This document shows positions 55,596-64,000 of a stretch of 64,000 nucleotides of DNA, one piece after another. The stretch is from NCBI GenBank assembly GCA_963757185.1, contig CAVWQI010000002.1, forward strand, positions 248,001 to 312,000, written 5' to 3'. The notes beneath the pieces were generated by a model. It saw only the letters and a program-made list of their open reading frames with translations, was not told the origin of the DNA and searched no databases. The DNA comes from JAQBQB01 sp963757185 (lineage in GTDB: Bacteria; Gemmatimonadota; Gemmatimonadetes; Gemmatimonadales; Gemmatimonadaceae). Every line of letters starts with the position of its first letter. Position 1 is the first letter of the stretch. The position numbers and the translations under genes are program-made.

Positions 55596-58500
55596 CTAGA
55601 ACCGCGTGGACAGTGAGACCGTGTACGTACGGAGGGTGGGGTAGCTGAATGCGTCGACCTGGTTGACCAGACCCGAGCCCGCGTTGCCGCCTTCCACGCC
55701 GACTTCGGGATCGTAGCCCGAGTAGTGCGTGAAGGTGAACACGTTTCGGCCGATCACGCCCAGCGTCCAGTCGCCGCCCACACCGCGCACGCGACCGATG
55801 CGATACGTCACGCTGAGCTCACGAACCTTCGCGTACGAGCCGTCCTCGGTGTTGTAGTTGTTCGGGCCGAGGAGGTCGTAGAAGCCGCCGTCGCCGGCGC
55901 CTTCCGGCGCACCTGCGCGCCAGCCGTATCCGACCGGCTTCGCCGTTTCGACGCTCTTGTTCGCCTGGTCGAAGTAGCTCGACGCGAAGTCGAGCAGGCC
56001 CCAGCCTTCACCCTGATTGTTGATGTGGTTGCCGATCGTGCCGTCGAGCAGCCCGTAGAACGTGAGCCGCTTGTACGTGATCGTGTTGTTCCAGGTGAAG
56101 CGGTAGTCCGGGAAGACGTTGCCAAGGATGTTGTTGGTACCCGTGCCCTCCCCCAACTGGCCACGCAGCGGACGATCGACGATCGGGTGGCCGAAGTACA
56201 GCGGGTAGTTCCACGGCGACTGCGCGGCCGGGAGCTTCGTGTCCCAGAGGTTCTTCGTGATGCCGTCTTTCCAGCTGTTGCCGTCGCCGACCCACACGAC
56301 CCAACCTTGGTCGTTGACCTGGTACGCCTTGCCGGCGCCGCACTGCGACTGGACCGCGGACGGCATGTCGCCGCACGTCTTGTAGAACTTGCGGCCCCAG
56401 ATGCTTCCGTAACGGTTGACCGGCACGCCGTTGTGCGTTGAATCGGCCGCCGTGATGTAGAAGAAGCTTCCCGTGCCCTGTCCCGTGCCCGCGCTCTGGA
56501 AATACGCCGGAACGAACAGCTCGGTGATGTAGGTGCGGGTGCGATCCCACGTGCCCTTCATGTTCCAGCTGAGATCACGCTTCGAGATGACCGGCAGGTT
56601 GGCGGCCAGCTCCCACGTGTGATTCGCCAGCGTACCGGCGTTCTGCCACTGGTTCGTGAAGCCGAGGTCCGCCGGAGTCGGAACGTTGAGGATCTCGTTC
56701 TTCGTCTTCGAGTCGGCCTTGGTGAGCTCGATGCCGAGGCGGTTGAACAGCGTGAAGTCCGCACCGAGCTCGGTCTCCGCCGTGGTCTCGGGACGAAGGT
56801 CACGGTTGCCGGCCTGTTGCAGCGAGCAGCCGCCGGTGTTGCAATTGTACGTTTCGTACTGCGCGTTGAAGGACGGTGTGTTGCCGGCCGTGCCGTGCGA
56901 CGCGCGGAGACGGAAGTCGGTGATGTGCGGGACCTTCCAGAAGGACTCTTCGGACACGCGCCATACACCGGAAACGCGGCCGAACGGCGCCCAGCGGTGA
57001 CCGGCGCCGAACAACGAGCTGCCGTCGTAGCGGTACGTTCCGTCGACGATGTACTTGCCCTTGTAGTCGAGCTGCGCGCCGGTGACGAAGCCTACGTCCT
57101 TTACCGTGGAGCTGCTCGACGTCACCGTCTGGTTCGTGCTCGTGTTGCTGAGCGTGAACACGTCCTTCACGACGAACTGCTGGCCCGAACCGAAGTCGTC
57201 GAGCTGCTTGGTCTGGTCGAACTGGCCGCGCAGCGTGAGGCGACCCGTGAGGTCATTCGTGAGGTTCTTGCGAAGCAGCATGCCGTAGCTGCCGTTCATC
57301 GCCTCGTTGTTGCGGTCGGCGATCGACATGTTGCCGAAGTTGCTGCCCGAGCTGAACGTCACCGTGCGGAAGCCCTTCGCCTGGTCGGAGTTCTCGTAGC
57401 GAGACCGCTTGTCGTAGGCAAAGGTGCCGTCGAAGGTGACCCAATCGGCCGGGAAGTACGTGCCCGTCACCGACGCGATGTAGCGGCCGGCGATCAGCTG
57501 GTCGGTCGAAGCCGAGAAGGGGTACAGGAATGCCGCTCGGCTGTTGTCGGTGCCGCGGAAGTTCGCGCCGCCGCCCTGGAGGATCTCGCGGCCCAACGTG
57601 TCGACCGCGAGATAGTTCGTGCCCGCCGGAGCGCCGCGGAGCAGCGTACCGAAATCAAAGCTGCGGTTGTCCAGAATTTCCTTGTCGTACACGGTGCTCA
57701 ACGACAGCAGCAGGTTGCTGCGGAGATCGTAGTCGAGGTTCACCCGCGCCCGCGCCTGCTGGTCGCCGGTGAGCTGCTTGAGTGCACCGTGGTTGTCCGT
57801 GTACTGGCCGCTCGCGAAGAAACGCACCGTGCCGATCTTGCCCGTCGCGTCGACGGAGCTGAGCTGCGTCGGGGCGGACGTCGCGACCTGCGCGAAGCTG
57901 TTGTAGTACTGGTTCGGCCAGATCTGCGCCTGGAAGACGTTCTCCAGCGAACCGTCGGTATTGTTCAGCGCATTCCACTGGAAGCTCTGCGCCGTGCGGT
58001 TCGTGTCGGCGTTGATGTTGTTGATGCGCATGATTTCCGTCATCCAGTCGACCGTCTTGGAGCAGGGGGCCGACGTCGACGTGCCGTTGATGCAGAAACG
58101 CTTGCCTGTTTCGTCGAGCTGCAGGTGGTGGTTCACCGGCTCGCCGTAGTGGACGCTGTTCATGTCGCCCACGCCGTACTCTTCGCGGGCGTTGAACTGG
58201 ATGCCGTCGCTGTTCGCGCCGCGCTTCGTCTTGATCGTGATGACGCCGTTCGCCGCTGTCGTTCCGTAGAGCGACGCGCCGGCGGCGCCCTTGATGACCT
58301 CGATCGACTCGATGTCGAGTCCGCCGAGCTCGCCGAGGTTGCCGACGTTCATGACGACGCCGTCGACGACGATGAGCGGGTTCGTGCTGCGGCCAGTGAC
58401 GTTGATCGACGTCGGGCCGCGCAGCATGATGTCGGGCGTGGAGCCCGGCTGGCCGCTGGTCGAGGCGATACGCACGCCGGCGACCTTACCCTCGAGTGAC

Positions 58501-58976
58501 GTCATCGGGTCGAGCGAGGGCACGGGCAGCTCTTCCGACGTTACGCGGCCGATCGCGAACGGCACCTTCGCTCGCTCGGTCGCCTCGATCGAACCGGTGA
58601 CGACGACTTCGTTCAGCCGGTTCACGTCCTGTTTTAATGTGAAGTTCTGCGTCTGCGTTCCCACCGTGAGGCGGATCGGAATGACGCCGGGCTGGAAACC
58701 GATCGCGCGAACGCGAAGGTTGACCGCCTGTCCCAGCGAACGAGCCGATGGAATCGTGATCGTGAATGCGCCTTGGGCGTTCGTGCCCACCGAGATCCCG
58801 GCTATATCATTGATGTAGACGTTGGCTTGGTCGATTGGCTGACCGAATTCGCTCATCACCTTACCGGTGATGACCGCGCCTTGTGCTTGTGCGCTGGCGG
58901 CCGGCACTGCGAGCCAAAGGCCCAACAGTGATGCCGCGACCACTCGAACACGATGCAACGTGGTCCTGGTCGTCAT
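55596..58976 (-). CDS. SusC/RagA TonB-dependent transporter, copy 3
   Basis: 1126 residues. Signal peptide ending ASAQ, a carboxypeptidase-regulatory-like domain (AVITGKVMSEFGQPIDQANV), plug (LIVVDGVVMNVGNLGELGGL, IEVIKGAAGASLYGTTAANG) and barrel with loops typical of RagA; the C-terminus is TLRTYTVSLSTRF with terminal Phe. First gene of a four-gene operon (SusC, SusD, small lipoprotein, DUF4397-like). It is more distant from copies 1 and 2 than they are from each other. Confidence 0.93.
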   Translation of the reverse strand: MTTRTTLHRVRVVAASLLGLWLAVPAASAQAQGAVITGKVMSEFGQPIDQANVYINDIAGISVGTNAQGAFTITIPSARSLGQAVNLRVRAIGFQPGVIPIRLTVGTQTQNFTLKQDVNRLNEVVVTGSIEATERAKVPFAIGRVTSEELPVPSLDPMTSLEGKVAGVRIASTSGQPGSTPDIMLRGPTSINVTGRSTNPLIVVDGVVMNVGNLGELGGLDIESIEVIKGAAGASLYGTTAANGVITIKTKRGANSDGIQFNAREEYGVGDMNSVHYGEPVNHHLQLDETGKRFCINGTSTSAPCSKTVDWMTEIMRINNINADTNRTAQSFQWNALNNTDGSLENVFQAQIWPNQYYNSFAQVATSAPTQLSSVDATGKIGTVRFFASGQYTDNHGALKQLTGDQQARARVNLDYDLRSNLLLSLSTVYDKEILDNRSFDFGTLLRGAPAGTNYLAVDTLGREILQGGGANFRGTDNSRAAFLYPFSASTDQLIAGRYIASVTGTYFPADWVTFDGTFAYDKRSRYENSDQAKGFRTVTFSSGSNFGNMSIADRNNEAMNGSYGMLLRKNLTNDLTGRLTLRGQFDQTKQLDDFGSGQQFVVKDVFTLSNTSTNQTVTSSSSTVKDVGFVTGAQLDYKGKYIVDGTYRYDGSSLFGAGHRWAPFGRVSGVWRVSEESFWKVPHITDFRLRASHGTAGNTPSFNAQYETYNCNTGGCSLQQAGNRDLRPETTAETELGADFTLFNRLGIELTKADSKTKNEILNVPTPADLGFTNQWQNAGTLANHTWELAANLPVISKRDLSWNMKGTWDRTRTYITELFVPAYFQSAGTGQGTGSFFYITAADSTHNGVPVNRYGSIWGRKFYKTCGDMPSAVQSQCGAGKAYQVNDQGWVVWVGDGNSWKDGITKNLWDTKLPAAQSPWNYPLYFGHPIVDRPLRGQLGEGTGTNNILGNVFPDYRFTWNNTITYKRLTFYGLLDGTIGNHINNQGEGWGLLDFASSYFDQANKSVETAKPVGYGWRAGAPEGAGDGGFYDLLGPNNYNTEDGSYAKVRELSVTYRIGRVRGVGGDWTLGVIGRNVFTFTHYSGYDPEVGVEGGNAGSGLVNQVDAFSYPTLRTYTVSLSTRF

Positions 58977-59393
58977 CTCTCACACCCTCGGGGGAAAAAG
59001 GGGGGACTGCCACTCCGCACCTACGGTCGATTCGCCTGCTGTCGTGCGAGGTCTTGCGCCTCCACCGCGTCGCTCGGCCCCAACTCCGGGCCGCTCACGT
59101 CACGGGCACCGCAACAAAAAAACCGCAAGCCGCCGCTATCGCGGCGGCGCTCATTCAGCGCGTCTGGCGAGGACTCTGAGGTACTTCAATGACAACCGGA
59201 CGTATTAACTCGGGAGGGATGACAAAGCGTCACATGCATTGCCTCGGGCGGCCTTTGGACGTGGCAAGCCGTCCCGGGCGGGGCGAGCGGGCAGGAACGT
59301 ACCGTGAGGCTCACAATGCCGCAAGATCGACTCGGATACATTCCAATCCGTTCCACGGCCCCTCGCGCATCTCCCTGTGAAACAAGCACCTCG
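58977..59393. other. Divergent gap between SusC copy 3 and the methyltransferase gene
   Basis: 417 bp with no gene. Besides the hairpin at 59116-59148 I see no recognisable promoter pair or repeat of the families listed elsewhere. Confidence 0.5.
59116..59148 (-). promoter_or_regulatory. Terminator-like hairpin in the SusC copy 3 leader
   Basis: 8-bp perfect stem GCCGCCGC / GCGGCGGC with a 4-nt loop, followed on the minus strand by TTGCGG and seven T. It lies about 140 bp before the SusC ATG, with no gene upstream on this strand that would need terminating, so attenuation of the operon is possible. Confidence 0.5.
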
Positions 59394-60560
59394 ATGACCG
59401 ACGCCGCCCACGTCTCGGCCCGCGCAGCACGCCGTTGGTCCCTCGGCCATCCGTGGATTTTTCGCAGCGATGTGACGGTTCGTCCCGACCGTTCCGCCGG
59501 AGCCGTGGTCGTTCTCGACCACCGCGGCAAAGAGATAGGAACGGCACTCTGGAGCCCCGCATCGGAGATCGCCCTCCGCATGGTCGACGCGCGCCCGTTC
59601 GCCGACCTGGACGACCGCTGGTGGCGGGACCGGATTCAGATGGCCGTCAAACGCCGAGCGCCGCTCGCCAATGTCACGAACGCGTATCGCGCGGTGCACG
59701 GCGAGGCGGACGCCTGCCCGTCGCTCGTCTGCGACCGTTACGACCGATGGCTGGTCGTGCAGCTGCTCAGCGCCGGTCTCGAGGCGTTTCGCGCGCCGAT
59801 CGTCGCCGCGTTGTGCGACGCGCTCTCACCCGCCGGTATTCTCGCCCGCAACGATGTTCCCGTGAGAAAAAAGGAAGGCCTCGCGACGGGCGTCGAACTT
59901 CTGGCGGGCGACGTTCCACAGGAAATCGAAGTGAACGAGCATGGCGTCAGATACGCCGCCGCCCCGTGGGCGGGACAGAAGACGGGCGCGTTTCTCGACC
60001 AGCGCGAGAATCGCTTGATGATCGGCGAACGCGCGCGCGGACGCGCCCTCGACTGCTTCAGCTACCACGGCTCGTTCGCGCTGCACCTCGCGCGGCGCGC
60101 CGACGACGTCGTCGCCGTGGACGTCTCCGGCGACGCGTTGAAGCGCGCGCAGGAGAACGCGGCGCGCAACGACCTCACGAACATCCGGTTCGTCGAGGCC
60201 GACGTATTCGACTACCTGCGAGAGGTCGAGCGCTCTCGCGAGCGGTTCGACACGATTGTGGTGGACCCGCCGGCGTTCGCGAAGACCCGCGCCTCCGTCC
60301 CCGGCGCGCTCCGCGGATACAAGGACGTGAACCTTCGCGCGCTGCGCGTTCTCGCGCCCGGGGGCACGCTGTTCACCGCGAGCTGCAGCTTCCACGTGGG
60401 GCGCGCCGAGTTCTTCGAGATGCTCCGGTCGGCCGCGGCGGATTCGGGGCGACGGGTGGCGTTGCGGGCCATGACCGGGCAGCCGCTCGACCACCCGGAG
60501 GTGATGACGATTCCGGAAACAGGATACCTCAAAGGGGCGCTCCTCGAGGCGCTGGACTAA
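59394..60560 (+). CDS. rlmI: Class I SAM-dependent rRNA methyltransferase, RlmI-like
   Basis: 388 residues, near the 396 of E. coli RlmI (23S rRNA m5C1962). An N-terminal PUA domain (AARRWSLGHPWIFRSDVTV) and a central linking domain precede the Rossmann domain: FLDQRENRLMIGERARG, LDCFSYHGSFALHLARRA (motif I), VAVDVSGDALKRAQENAARN and VVDPPAFAKT (motif IV). I start at 59394 (MTDAAHV), where homology begins. The exact target nucleotide is inferred from the family; RlmK-like relatives are possible. Confidence 0.87.
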   Translation: MTDAAHVSARAARRWSLGHPWIFRSDVTVRPDRSAGAVVVLDHRGKEIGTALWSPASEIALRMVDARPFADLDDRWWRDRIQMAVKRRAPLANVTNAYRAVHGEADACPSLVCDRYDRWLVVQLLSAGLEAFRAPIVAALCDALSPAGILARNDVPVRKKEGLATGVELLAGDVPQEIEVNEHGVRYAAAPWAGQKTGAFLDQRENRLMIGERARGRALDCFSYHGSFALHLARRADDVVAVDVSGDALKRAQENAARNDLTNIRFVEADVFDYLREVERSRERFDTIVVDPPAFAKTRASVPGALRGYKDVNLRALRVLAPGGTLFTASCSFHVGRAEFFEMLRSAAADSGRRVALRAMTGQPLDHPEVMTIPETGYLKGALLEALD

Positions 60561-60606
60561 GAAACGGCGCGGGTGTGGCTTAGACGAGATCGCTGTGGCG
60601 ACGGGG

Positions 60607-60642
60607 ACTCTAGGCGTCACTCGGCAGCGACAGGAGACAGGA
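60607..60642. repeat. 36-bp dispersed repeat, copy 2 (rlmI-fpg gap)
   Basis: Matches 12687-12722 at 32 of 36 positions. It begins ACTCTAGGCGTCAC and ends CAGGAGACAGGA. Confidence 0.8.
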
Positions 60643-60687
60643 GCGCCGGAGCTGATTGACCGGAGTCTTCACCGAAGAACGCCGAAA

Positions 60688-60719
60688 CTGAGGTCAGATG
60701 TCTGATGTCAGTTCCTGAT
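60688..60719. repeat. GTCAGATG/TCTGATG word repeat
   Basis: CTGAGGTCAGATGTCTGATG followed by TCAGTTCCTGAT: short words of the same type as the other intergenic repeats, between the convergent rlmI and fpg genes. Confidence 0.5.
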
Positions 60720-60774
60720 TTCGAGCGCCAGCCGTCCTCTCCCGTGCGCGCGATCTCGCGTGGGAGGCGCCGTT

Positions 60775-61548
60775 TCAGCGTTGACAATGCGGACAGTAGT
60801 AGGTCGACCGCCCCGCCTGCACGATCCGCCGTATCGGCGTCCGGCATCGCCGGCACGGCTTCCCTTCTCTGTCGTACACGGCTAGCCGCGCCGTCGAGTC
60901 GTCCGTGTACCGCGCACCCGTCGCCCGGCGAATCACAAGTCTGACTGCCGAGAGGAGAGCGGCGACCTGTCGAGTCGACAGCGACGATGCGGCGACGGTC
61001 GGCGAGATGCGGGCGTGCCAGAGCGACTCCGCCGCGTAGATGTTGCCGATGCCGGCGATGACGCGCTGGTCGAGCAGCACCGGCTTGATCGGCCCGCGCC
61101 GCTTGGAGAGCACGGGAGCGAACGTCCGTGCCGTGAGTGAGCGGTCGGTCGGCTCGGGGCCGAGCGCGAGCGCCGGCGGCGACCCCGACGCGTGAAGGTC
61201 CAGCGTGCTCAGCGCGCGAGGATCGTCGAGGACCACACGCGTGCCGTCGTGAAATACGATCGCCGCGCGCGCGAAACGCGGCAGCGGATCGCTCGAGCGA
61301 TCGATGGTCCAGTCGCCGGTCATGCGAAAGTGAGCGGCCAACGTTCGCCCGTCCTCGAGCGAGATCAGTTGGTGCTTGCCGCGGCGATCCACGGCGCGGA
61401 CGACGGCGCCGCGCAGCGCGCGCCGCTGGGCCGGCTTGAGCCGGCGCAGCAGCGAGCGGTGCAGCAGGTCGACTGTCTCGATCCGTTTGCCGACGATCGC
61501 GCGGCGAAGCCGTCGCGCGGCGCCTTCGACTTCCGGTAGCTCTGGCAT
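60775..61548 (-). CDS. mutM: Formamidopyrimidine-DNA glycosylase (Fpg/MutM)
   Basis: Base-excision repair glycosylase/AP lyase for 8-oxoguanine and FapyG, 257 residues. Mature N-terminus MPELPEVE with catalytic Pro and Glu, the conserved Lys in RRGKHQLISL (position of K57), the helix-two-turn-helix (LLDQRVIAGIGNIYAAESLWHARISP) and the zinc finger CRRC...CPHC at the C-terminus. The open frame continues to 62520, but the MPELPE start at 61548 is fixed by the catalytic proline, so the extension is not real. Divergent from the CDF gene. Confidence 0.95.
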   Translation of the reverse strand: MPELPEVEGAARRLRRAIVGKRIETVDLLHRSLLRRLKPAQRRALRGAVVRAVDRRGKHQLISLEDGRTLAAHFRMTGDWTIDRSSDPLPRFARAAIVFHDGTRVVLDDPRALSTLDLHASGSPPALALGPEPTDRSLTARTFAPVLSKRRGPIKPVLLDQRVIAGIGNIYAAESLWHARISPTVAASSLSTRQVAALLSAVRLVIRRATGARYTDDSTARLAVYDREGKPCRRCRTPIRRIVQAGRSTYYCPHCQR

Positions 61549-61638
61549 TCTCAATCGCGGTTGACCGGAAGTTCGACGGGCGCGCAAGTTCCACGGGTGA
61601 CTGCCCCGGCCCCCGCCTCCGCCCCGAACCCCCGTCCG

Positions 61639-62535
61639 ATGACGACGCCCTCCGGCTCGAGCATGGCGCGCAACGCGCCCGCGGACTGGGCCGGCGTACG
61701 CCGCGTTCTGGTCGTCGTCCTTCTGCTCAACGCGGCGGTTGCGGCGGTCAAGGTCATCGTCGGCATTCGCACCGGCGCGCTCACGGTGCTCGGTGCGGCG
61801 CTCGAGTCGACGCTCGACATGCTCAACAACGTCATCGGCGTCGCGCTCGTCGGCGTCGCTGCGCGCGGGCCGGACGAAGATCATCCCTACGGCCACGACA
61901 AGTTCGAGACGCTCGGCATGCTCGCCATCGTCGGCTTTCTCTCGATCTCCTGTTTCGAGCTGCTGCGCGAGGGGATCACCGCTCTGGCGACGCACCGCAC
62001 GCCGCGCACGATCGAGGCGGGCGACGTCGGCGTCATCGCGGCGACGCTGCTCGTGAACGTGTTCGTTGTCTGGTACGAGCGGGCGAGCGCGCGAAAGCTC
62101 GGCAGCGCGTTTCTCGTGGCCGACGCGTCGCACACGGCGGGCGACATTTTCGTGACGCTCCTCGCGCTGACGACGCTCGCCCTCTCGCGCGCCGGGCTCG
62201 CGTGGCTCGACGCGCCGCTCGCGATCGCTGTGGCTCTGGTGATCGCGTGGAGCGGAGTCGGCATTCTCCGTCGCTCGATCCCGATCCTCGTCGACCAGGC
62301 GGCGATCGAGACGAACGCACTCAGGGGAATCGTGATGGCCGTTCCCGGGATTCGCGACGTGCGGAAGCTGCGGTCTCGTGCGACGGCGTCGGGGCAGCTC
62401 TTCGCCGAGGTGACAATCGTCGTCGCCGGCCGGACTTCGGTGGACGACGCACACAAGTTGGCGGACGCGGTGGAGGCAGCGATCGAGCGCGCTTTCGGCA
62501 CGTCGGAGGTCACGGTGCACGTCGAGCCGGCATGA
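61639..62535 (+). CDS. Cation diffusion facilitator family transporter
   Basis: Metal/H+ antiporter of the inner membrane, 298 residues with about six helices. Family motifs are GALTVLGAALESTLDMLNN (TM2), HPYGHDKFETLG, FLVADASHTAGDIFVTLLAL (TM5 metal site) and a C-terminal cytoplasmic domain (PGIRDVRKLRSRATASGQLF, AEVTIVVAGRTSVDDAH). TM2 ends E...D rather than the usual D...D, so metal preference (Zn, Co, Mn or Fe) is unclear. The start is uncertain: ATG 61639 or 61663; a TTG at 61561 would add a Pro/Ala-rich stretch. Confidence 0.87.
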   Translation: MTTPSGSSMARNAPADWAGVRRVLVVVLLLNAAVAAVKVIVGIRTGALTVLGAALESTLDMLNNVIGVALVGVAARGPDEDHPYGHDKFETLGMLAIVGFLSISCFELLREGITALATHRTPRTIEAGDVGVIAATLLVNVFVVWYERASARKLGSAFLVADASHTAGDIFVTLLALTTLALSRAGLAWLDAPLAIAVALVIAWSGVGILRRSIPILVDQAAIETNALRGIVMAVPGIRDVRKLRSRATASGQLFAEVTIVVAGRTSVDDAHKLADAVEAAIERAFGTSEVTVHVEPA

Positions 62536-62608
62536 GCACTTGCCAAACTCGATGTGACGTCTAGGTTTACGCGCAACCGGCCTCGTTTTTTATCTCGACC
62601 GCAGCGGC

Positions 62609-63424
62609 ATGGCGCCTTCATCTCCTCCGCCCCATCGACCTACGCGATCGCTCAGACACGAGTACCAGCTGTACGTCGAGCAGGAGATCGAGAACTACAA
62701 GGAGTCGGTCGCGCGCAGCGTCCTGCTCGCCATTGGCGACGAAGCCGTAGCCGTGCTGACGTCGGCCCCCCAGTTCGCGCTCACCGAGCTGCTTCTCTGC
62801 GAGGAGGTCGACCGCATCATCGTGCGGCGGCTTCGAATCCCGGGCTACGACACGTGGCGTCGGCGGCGCGTGAGGCTGATCGACGAGTTGCGTAGGCCGG
62901 AGCACTGGGGCCTTGGCCCGGACGACGTGCTGGTTCGCGCGCTCCAGCCGTCGAGCGATAGCCGCGTGCTGGTGGCGGGCGCTAACGACGAAAGCTCCAC
63001 GCTCTACTTCGCCGCCAACGGCTGCGACGTCACCACACTCGGCGAAGAGATCGATGCCGTCGAGCGCGTGATGCAGGCGGCAATCGGCGCGGGGCTCGCG
63101 GGGCGCGTGCACGCGGAGCTCGCGGATCTCTCGTCGTGGACGCCGCCGCGAGAGCGGCTGCTCAACGCGGTGATCGTGAATCCCGCGGCGCTCGACCGAC
63201 TTTCGTCCGACGAGCGCGCGCGAGTGATCGCCGACTTGCAGCGCGCGACGCTCAGTGGCGGAGTGCACCTCGTGCGCACGATTCCGCCGTCGGCGCGGAG
63301 CACGGGCGGAGGCACGTCGGTGTCCCTCGAGGAACTGCGCAGCCGCTACAAGGGCTGGGAAGTGACGGTGGAACGGTCCGAGGGGCGAGCGAAGACTTTC
63401 TTCGCCAGAAAGGGAGCCGCCTAA
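62609..63424 (+). CDS. SAM-methyltransferase-like protein with degenerate motif I
   Basis: 271 residues. The first ~110 residues are helical (SLRHEYQLYVEQEIENYKES, LLLCEEVDRIIVRRLRIPGY). Residues 120-230 follow the order of a class I methyltransferase: RVLVAGANDESSTLYFAANG in place of motif I (D/E-x-G-x-G-x-G), CDVTTLGEEIDAVERVMQAA as motif II, ELADLSSW and AVIVNPAALDRL as later motifs. Gly spacing in motif I is poor, so catalytic activity is uncertain. Related to TehB-like proteins only by pattern. Followed by a small hairpin. Confidence 0.65.
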   Translation: MAPSSPPPHRPTRSLRHEYQLYVEQEIENYKESVARSVLLAIGDEAVAVLTSAPQFALTELLLCEEVDRIIVRRLRIPGYDTWRRRRVRLIDELRRPEHWGLGPDDVLVRALQPSSDSRVLVAGANDESSTLYFAANGCDVTTLGEEIDAVERVMQAAIGAGLAGRVHAELADLSSWTPPRERLLNAVIVNPAALDRLSSDERARVIADLQRATLSGGVHLVRTIPPSARSTGGGTSVSLEELRSRYKGWEVTVERSEGRAKTFFARKGAA

Positions 63425-63443
63425 CGGCGGTTTGTCTGTCTCG

Positions 63444-63465
63444 ATCTGACCCTTTTGTGTCAGAT
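63444..63465 (+). terminator. Small hairpin after the methyltransferase-like gene
   Basis: 7-bp stem ATCTGAC / GTCAGAT with an 8-nt loop rich in T, 20 bp after the stop. No U-tract follows; weak terminator at best. Confidence 0.4.
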
Positions 63466-63706
63466 TGAGCTGTGTCCGAGCGACACCGATGGGGTTGTTT
63501 CCCGGGTCGTTCGCAAGCGCAAACCGTTGGTGAGTAGCCTCTTAGTGTCGGATGCCGAGTCCGGCACCATGGGTGCTCAAGGGGACTGCGGCCGGCGCAC
63601 ACGCCGAGCCCGTCGCGGGGCCCGTTGCGGCGAACCGTTCTCGCCGCCGGGCCGGACGATCCAGTGCGACGCTTCGAGCCCGATCCTCCTTCGCATCTCC
63701 TCATAT

Positions 63707-63847
63707 ATGAAGGCAAACCAGAGCCAGGCCCCGCAAGAACCCATGGGGATCATCATCTCGCCCGGAGCGCGGCAGGATCTGGCGCCGGCGAGATTCGCGT
63801 ACGTATGGGCGCCGCCGCCGGAAGACAAAGGCGACGAAAAGAACTAG
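63707..63847 (+). CDS. Doubtful small protein
   Basis: 46 codons from ATG 63707: MKANQSQAPQEPMGIIISPG, then a segment with RFAYVWAPPPEDKGDEKN at the end. There is no ribosome site. The composition (aromatic, acidic tail) is less Arg-rich than the random frames nearby, which is the only reason to list it. The open frame also extends upstream to 63455 with non-protein-like sequence. Confidence 0.25.
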   Translation: MKANQSQAPQEPMGIIISPGARQDLAPARFAYVWAPPPEDKGDEKN

Positions 63848-63949
63848 CACCGTCGACGCACAGACTGCACTCCGCCTGACGCACGCGCCGAGTGCTGCGA
63901 GGTCTTCAGCACAGCATTCACGCGCCGAGCCGCCCGAGGTCTTCCGCGC

Positions 63950-63996
63950 GACCGCTCGCAGTATTGCCAATACTGCCGGCAATACTGCGAGCGGTC
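63950..63996. repeat. Perfect 19-bp inverted repeat
   Basis: GACCGCTCGCAGTATTGCC (63950-63968) and its exact reverse complement (63978-63996) around the 9-nt loop AATACTGCC. The loop repeats part of the arm, so alternative pairings exist. It could be a terminator of whatever lies beyond the window or a dispersed palindrome. Confidence 0.8.
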
Positions 63997-64000
63997 CGCG

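Larger units (their letters stand above)
63425..64000. other. Right end of window, mostly non-coding
   Basis: About 575 bp without a secure gene. It holds a hairpin (63444-63465), a doubtful small reading frame (63707-63847), two CGAGGTCTTC words (63898 and 63935 area) and a perfect inverted repeat at the end. Confidence 0.5.

Noticed and set aside
61549..62520. 324-residue N-terminal extension of Fpg
   Set aside because: Fpg needs Pro directly after the initiator Met; MPELPE begins at 61548 and the extension is antisense to the CDF gene.

Overview
The window is about 64 kb of GC-rich (clearly above 60% by eye) bacterial chromosome. It looks like a Gemmatimonadota-type organism. That is an inference from three things: a high-GC genome with several SusC/RagA + SusD/RagB outer-membrane pairs, many secreted peptidases and carboxypeptidase-regulatory-like/TonB-plug proteins, and a short group-2-like RpoD sigma factor. 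There is no rRNA, CRISPR array, prophage or transposase.

Layout. 1-6386 (+): core genes dnaE (5' end outside the window), accA, ricT and metG; ricT and metG overlap by one base. 6412-8651 (-): LemA lipoprotein, a nucleotidyltransferase-like protein and a TPM-domain protein. 8762-10786 (+): DsbA-like lipoprotein and waaA. 10960-15236 (-): atpA-G-D-C without atpB/E/F/H, headed by a perfect TGTGA-N6-TCACA palindrome. 15567-18674: S23-like four-helix protein, AraC-type regulator, MlaF-like ABC ATPase and an RpoD-family sigma factor. 18925-19720: a consensus promoter, five tRNAs (Ala, Gly, Val, Arg, Pro) and a terminator. 19837-37965: an exported-protein region with a lipoprotein, M28 and S9 peptidases, two tandem paralogous SusC-SusD pairs and an M14 carboxypeptidase. 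38112-41331: tRNA-Arg, rho, ruvX and an mltG broken by a 7-bp tandem duplication. 41419-52335: barrel-less TonB-plug-like proteins, a TMTC-like membrane/TPR protein, a broken CRTAC1/FG-GAP gene, a Spy-like protein, YceI and a histidine-motif membrane protein. 52449-58976 (-): a third SusC-SusD operon with two extra exported proteins. 59394-63424: rlmI-like methyltransferase, fpg, a cation diffusion facilitator and a methyltransferase-like protein.

How the genes fit together. The accessory part is envelope-centred: TonB-dependent uptake (SusC/D), secreted peptide hydrolysis (M28, S9, M14) and periplasmic or outer-membrane accessory lipoproteins suggest scavenging of peptides or other oligomers. 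The substrate cannot be read from sequence.

The most unusual signal is not a gene. The window carries several families of short, word-like repeats (8-mers GGTGGACC; GGTCTCTGG/CCGGAGACC words; CTGTCCAGC/GCCGTCAAG words; CGCAGAGA words), usually arranged as imperfect inverted repeats at gene junctions. One GGTGGACC array (47148-47179) lies inside a large FG-GAP/UnbV gene exactly where its reading frame breaks. Because the unit is 8 bp, adding one unit restores the frame, so the gene looks like a slippage (phase-variation) locus. A ~215-bp palindrome made of such words (44061-44275) and repeat-derived sequence in the leader and tail of ricT show the same elements spreading elsewhere.
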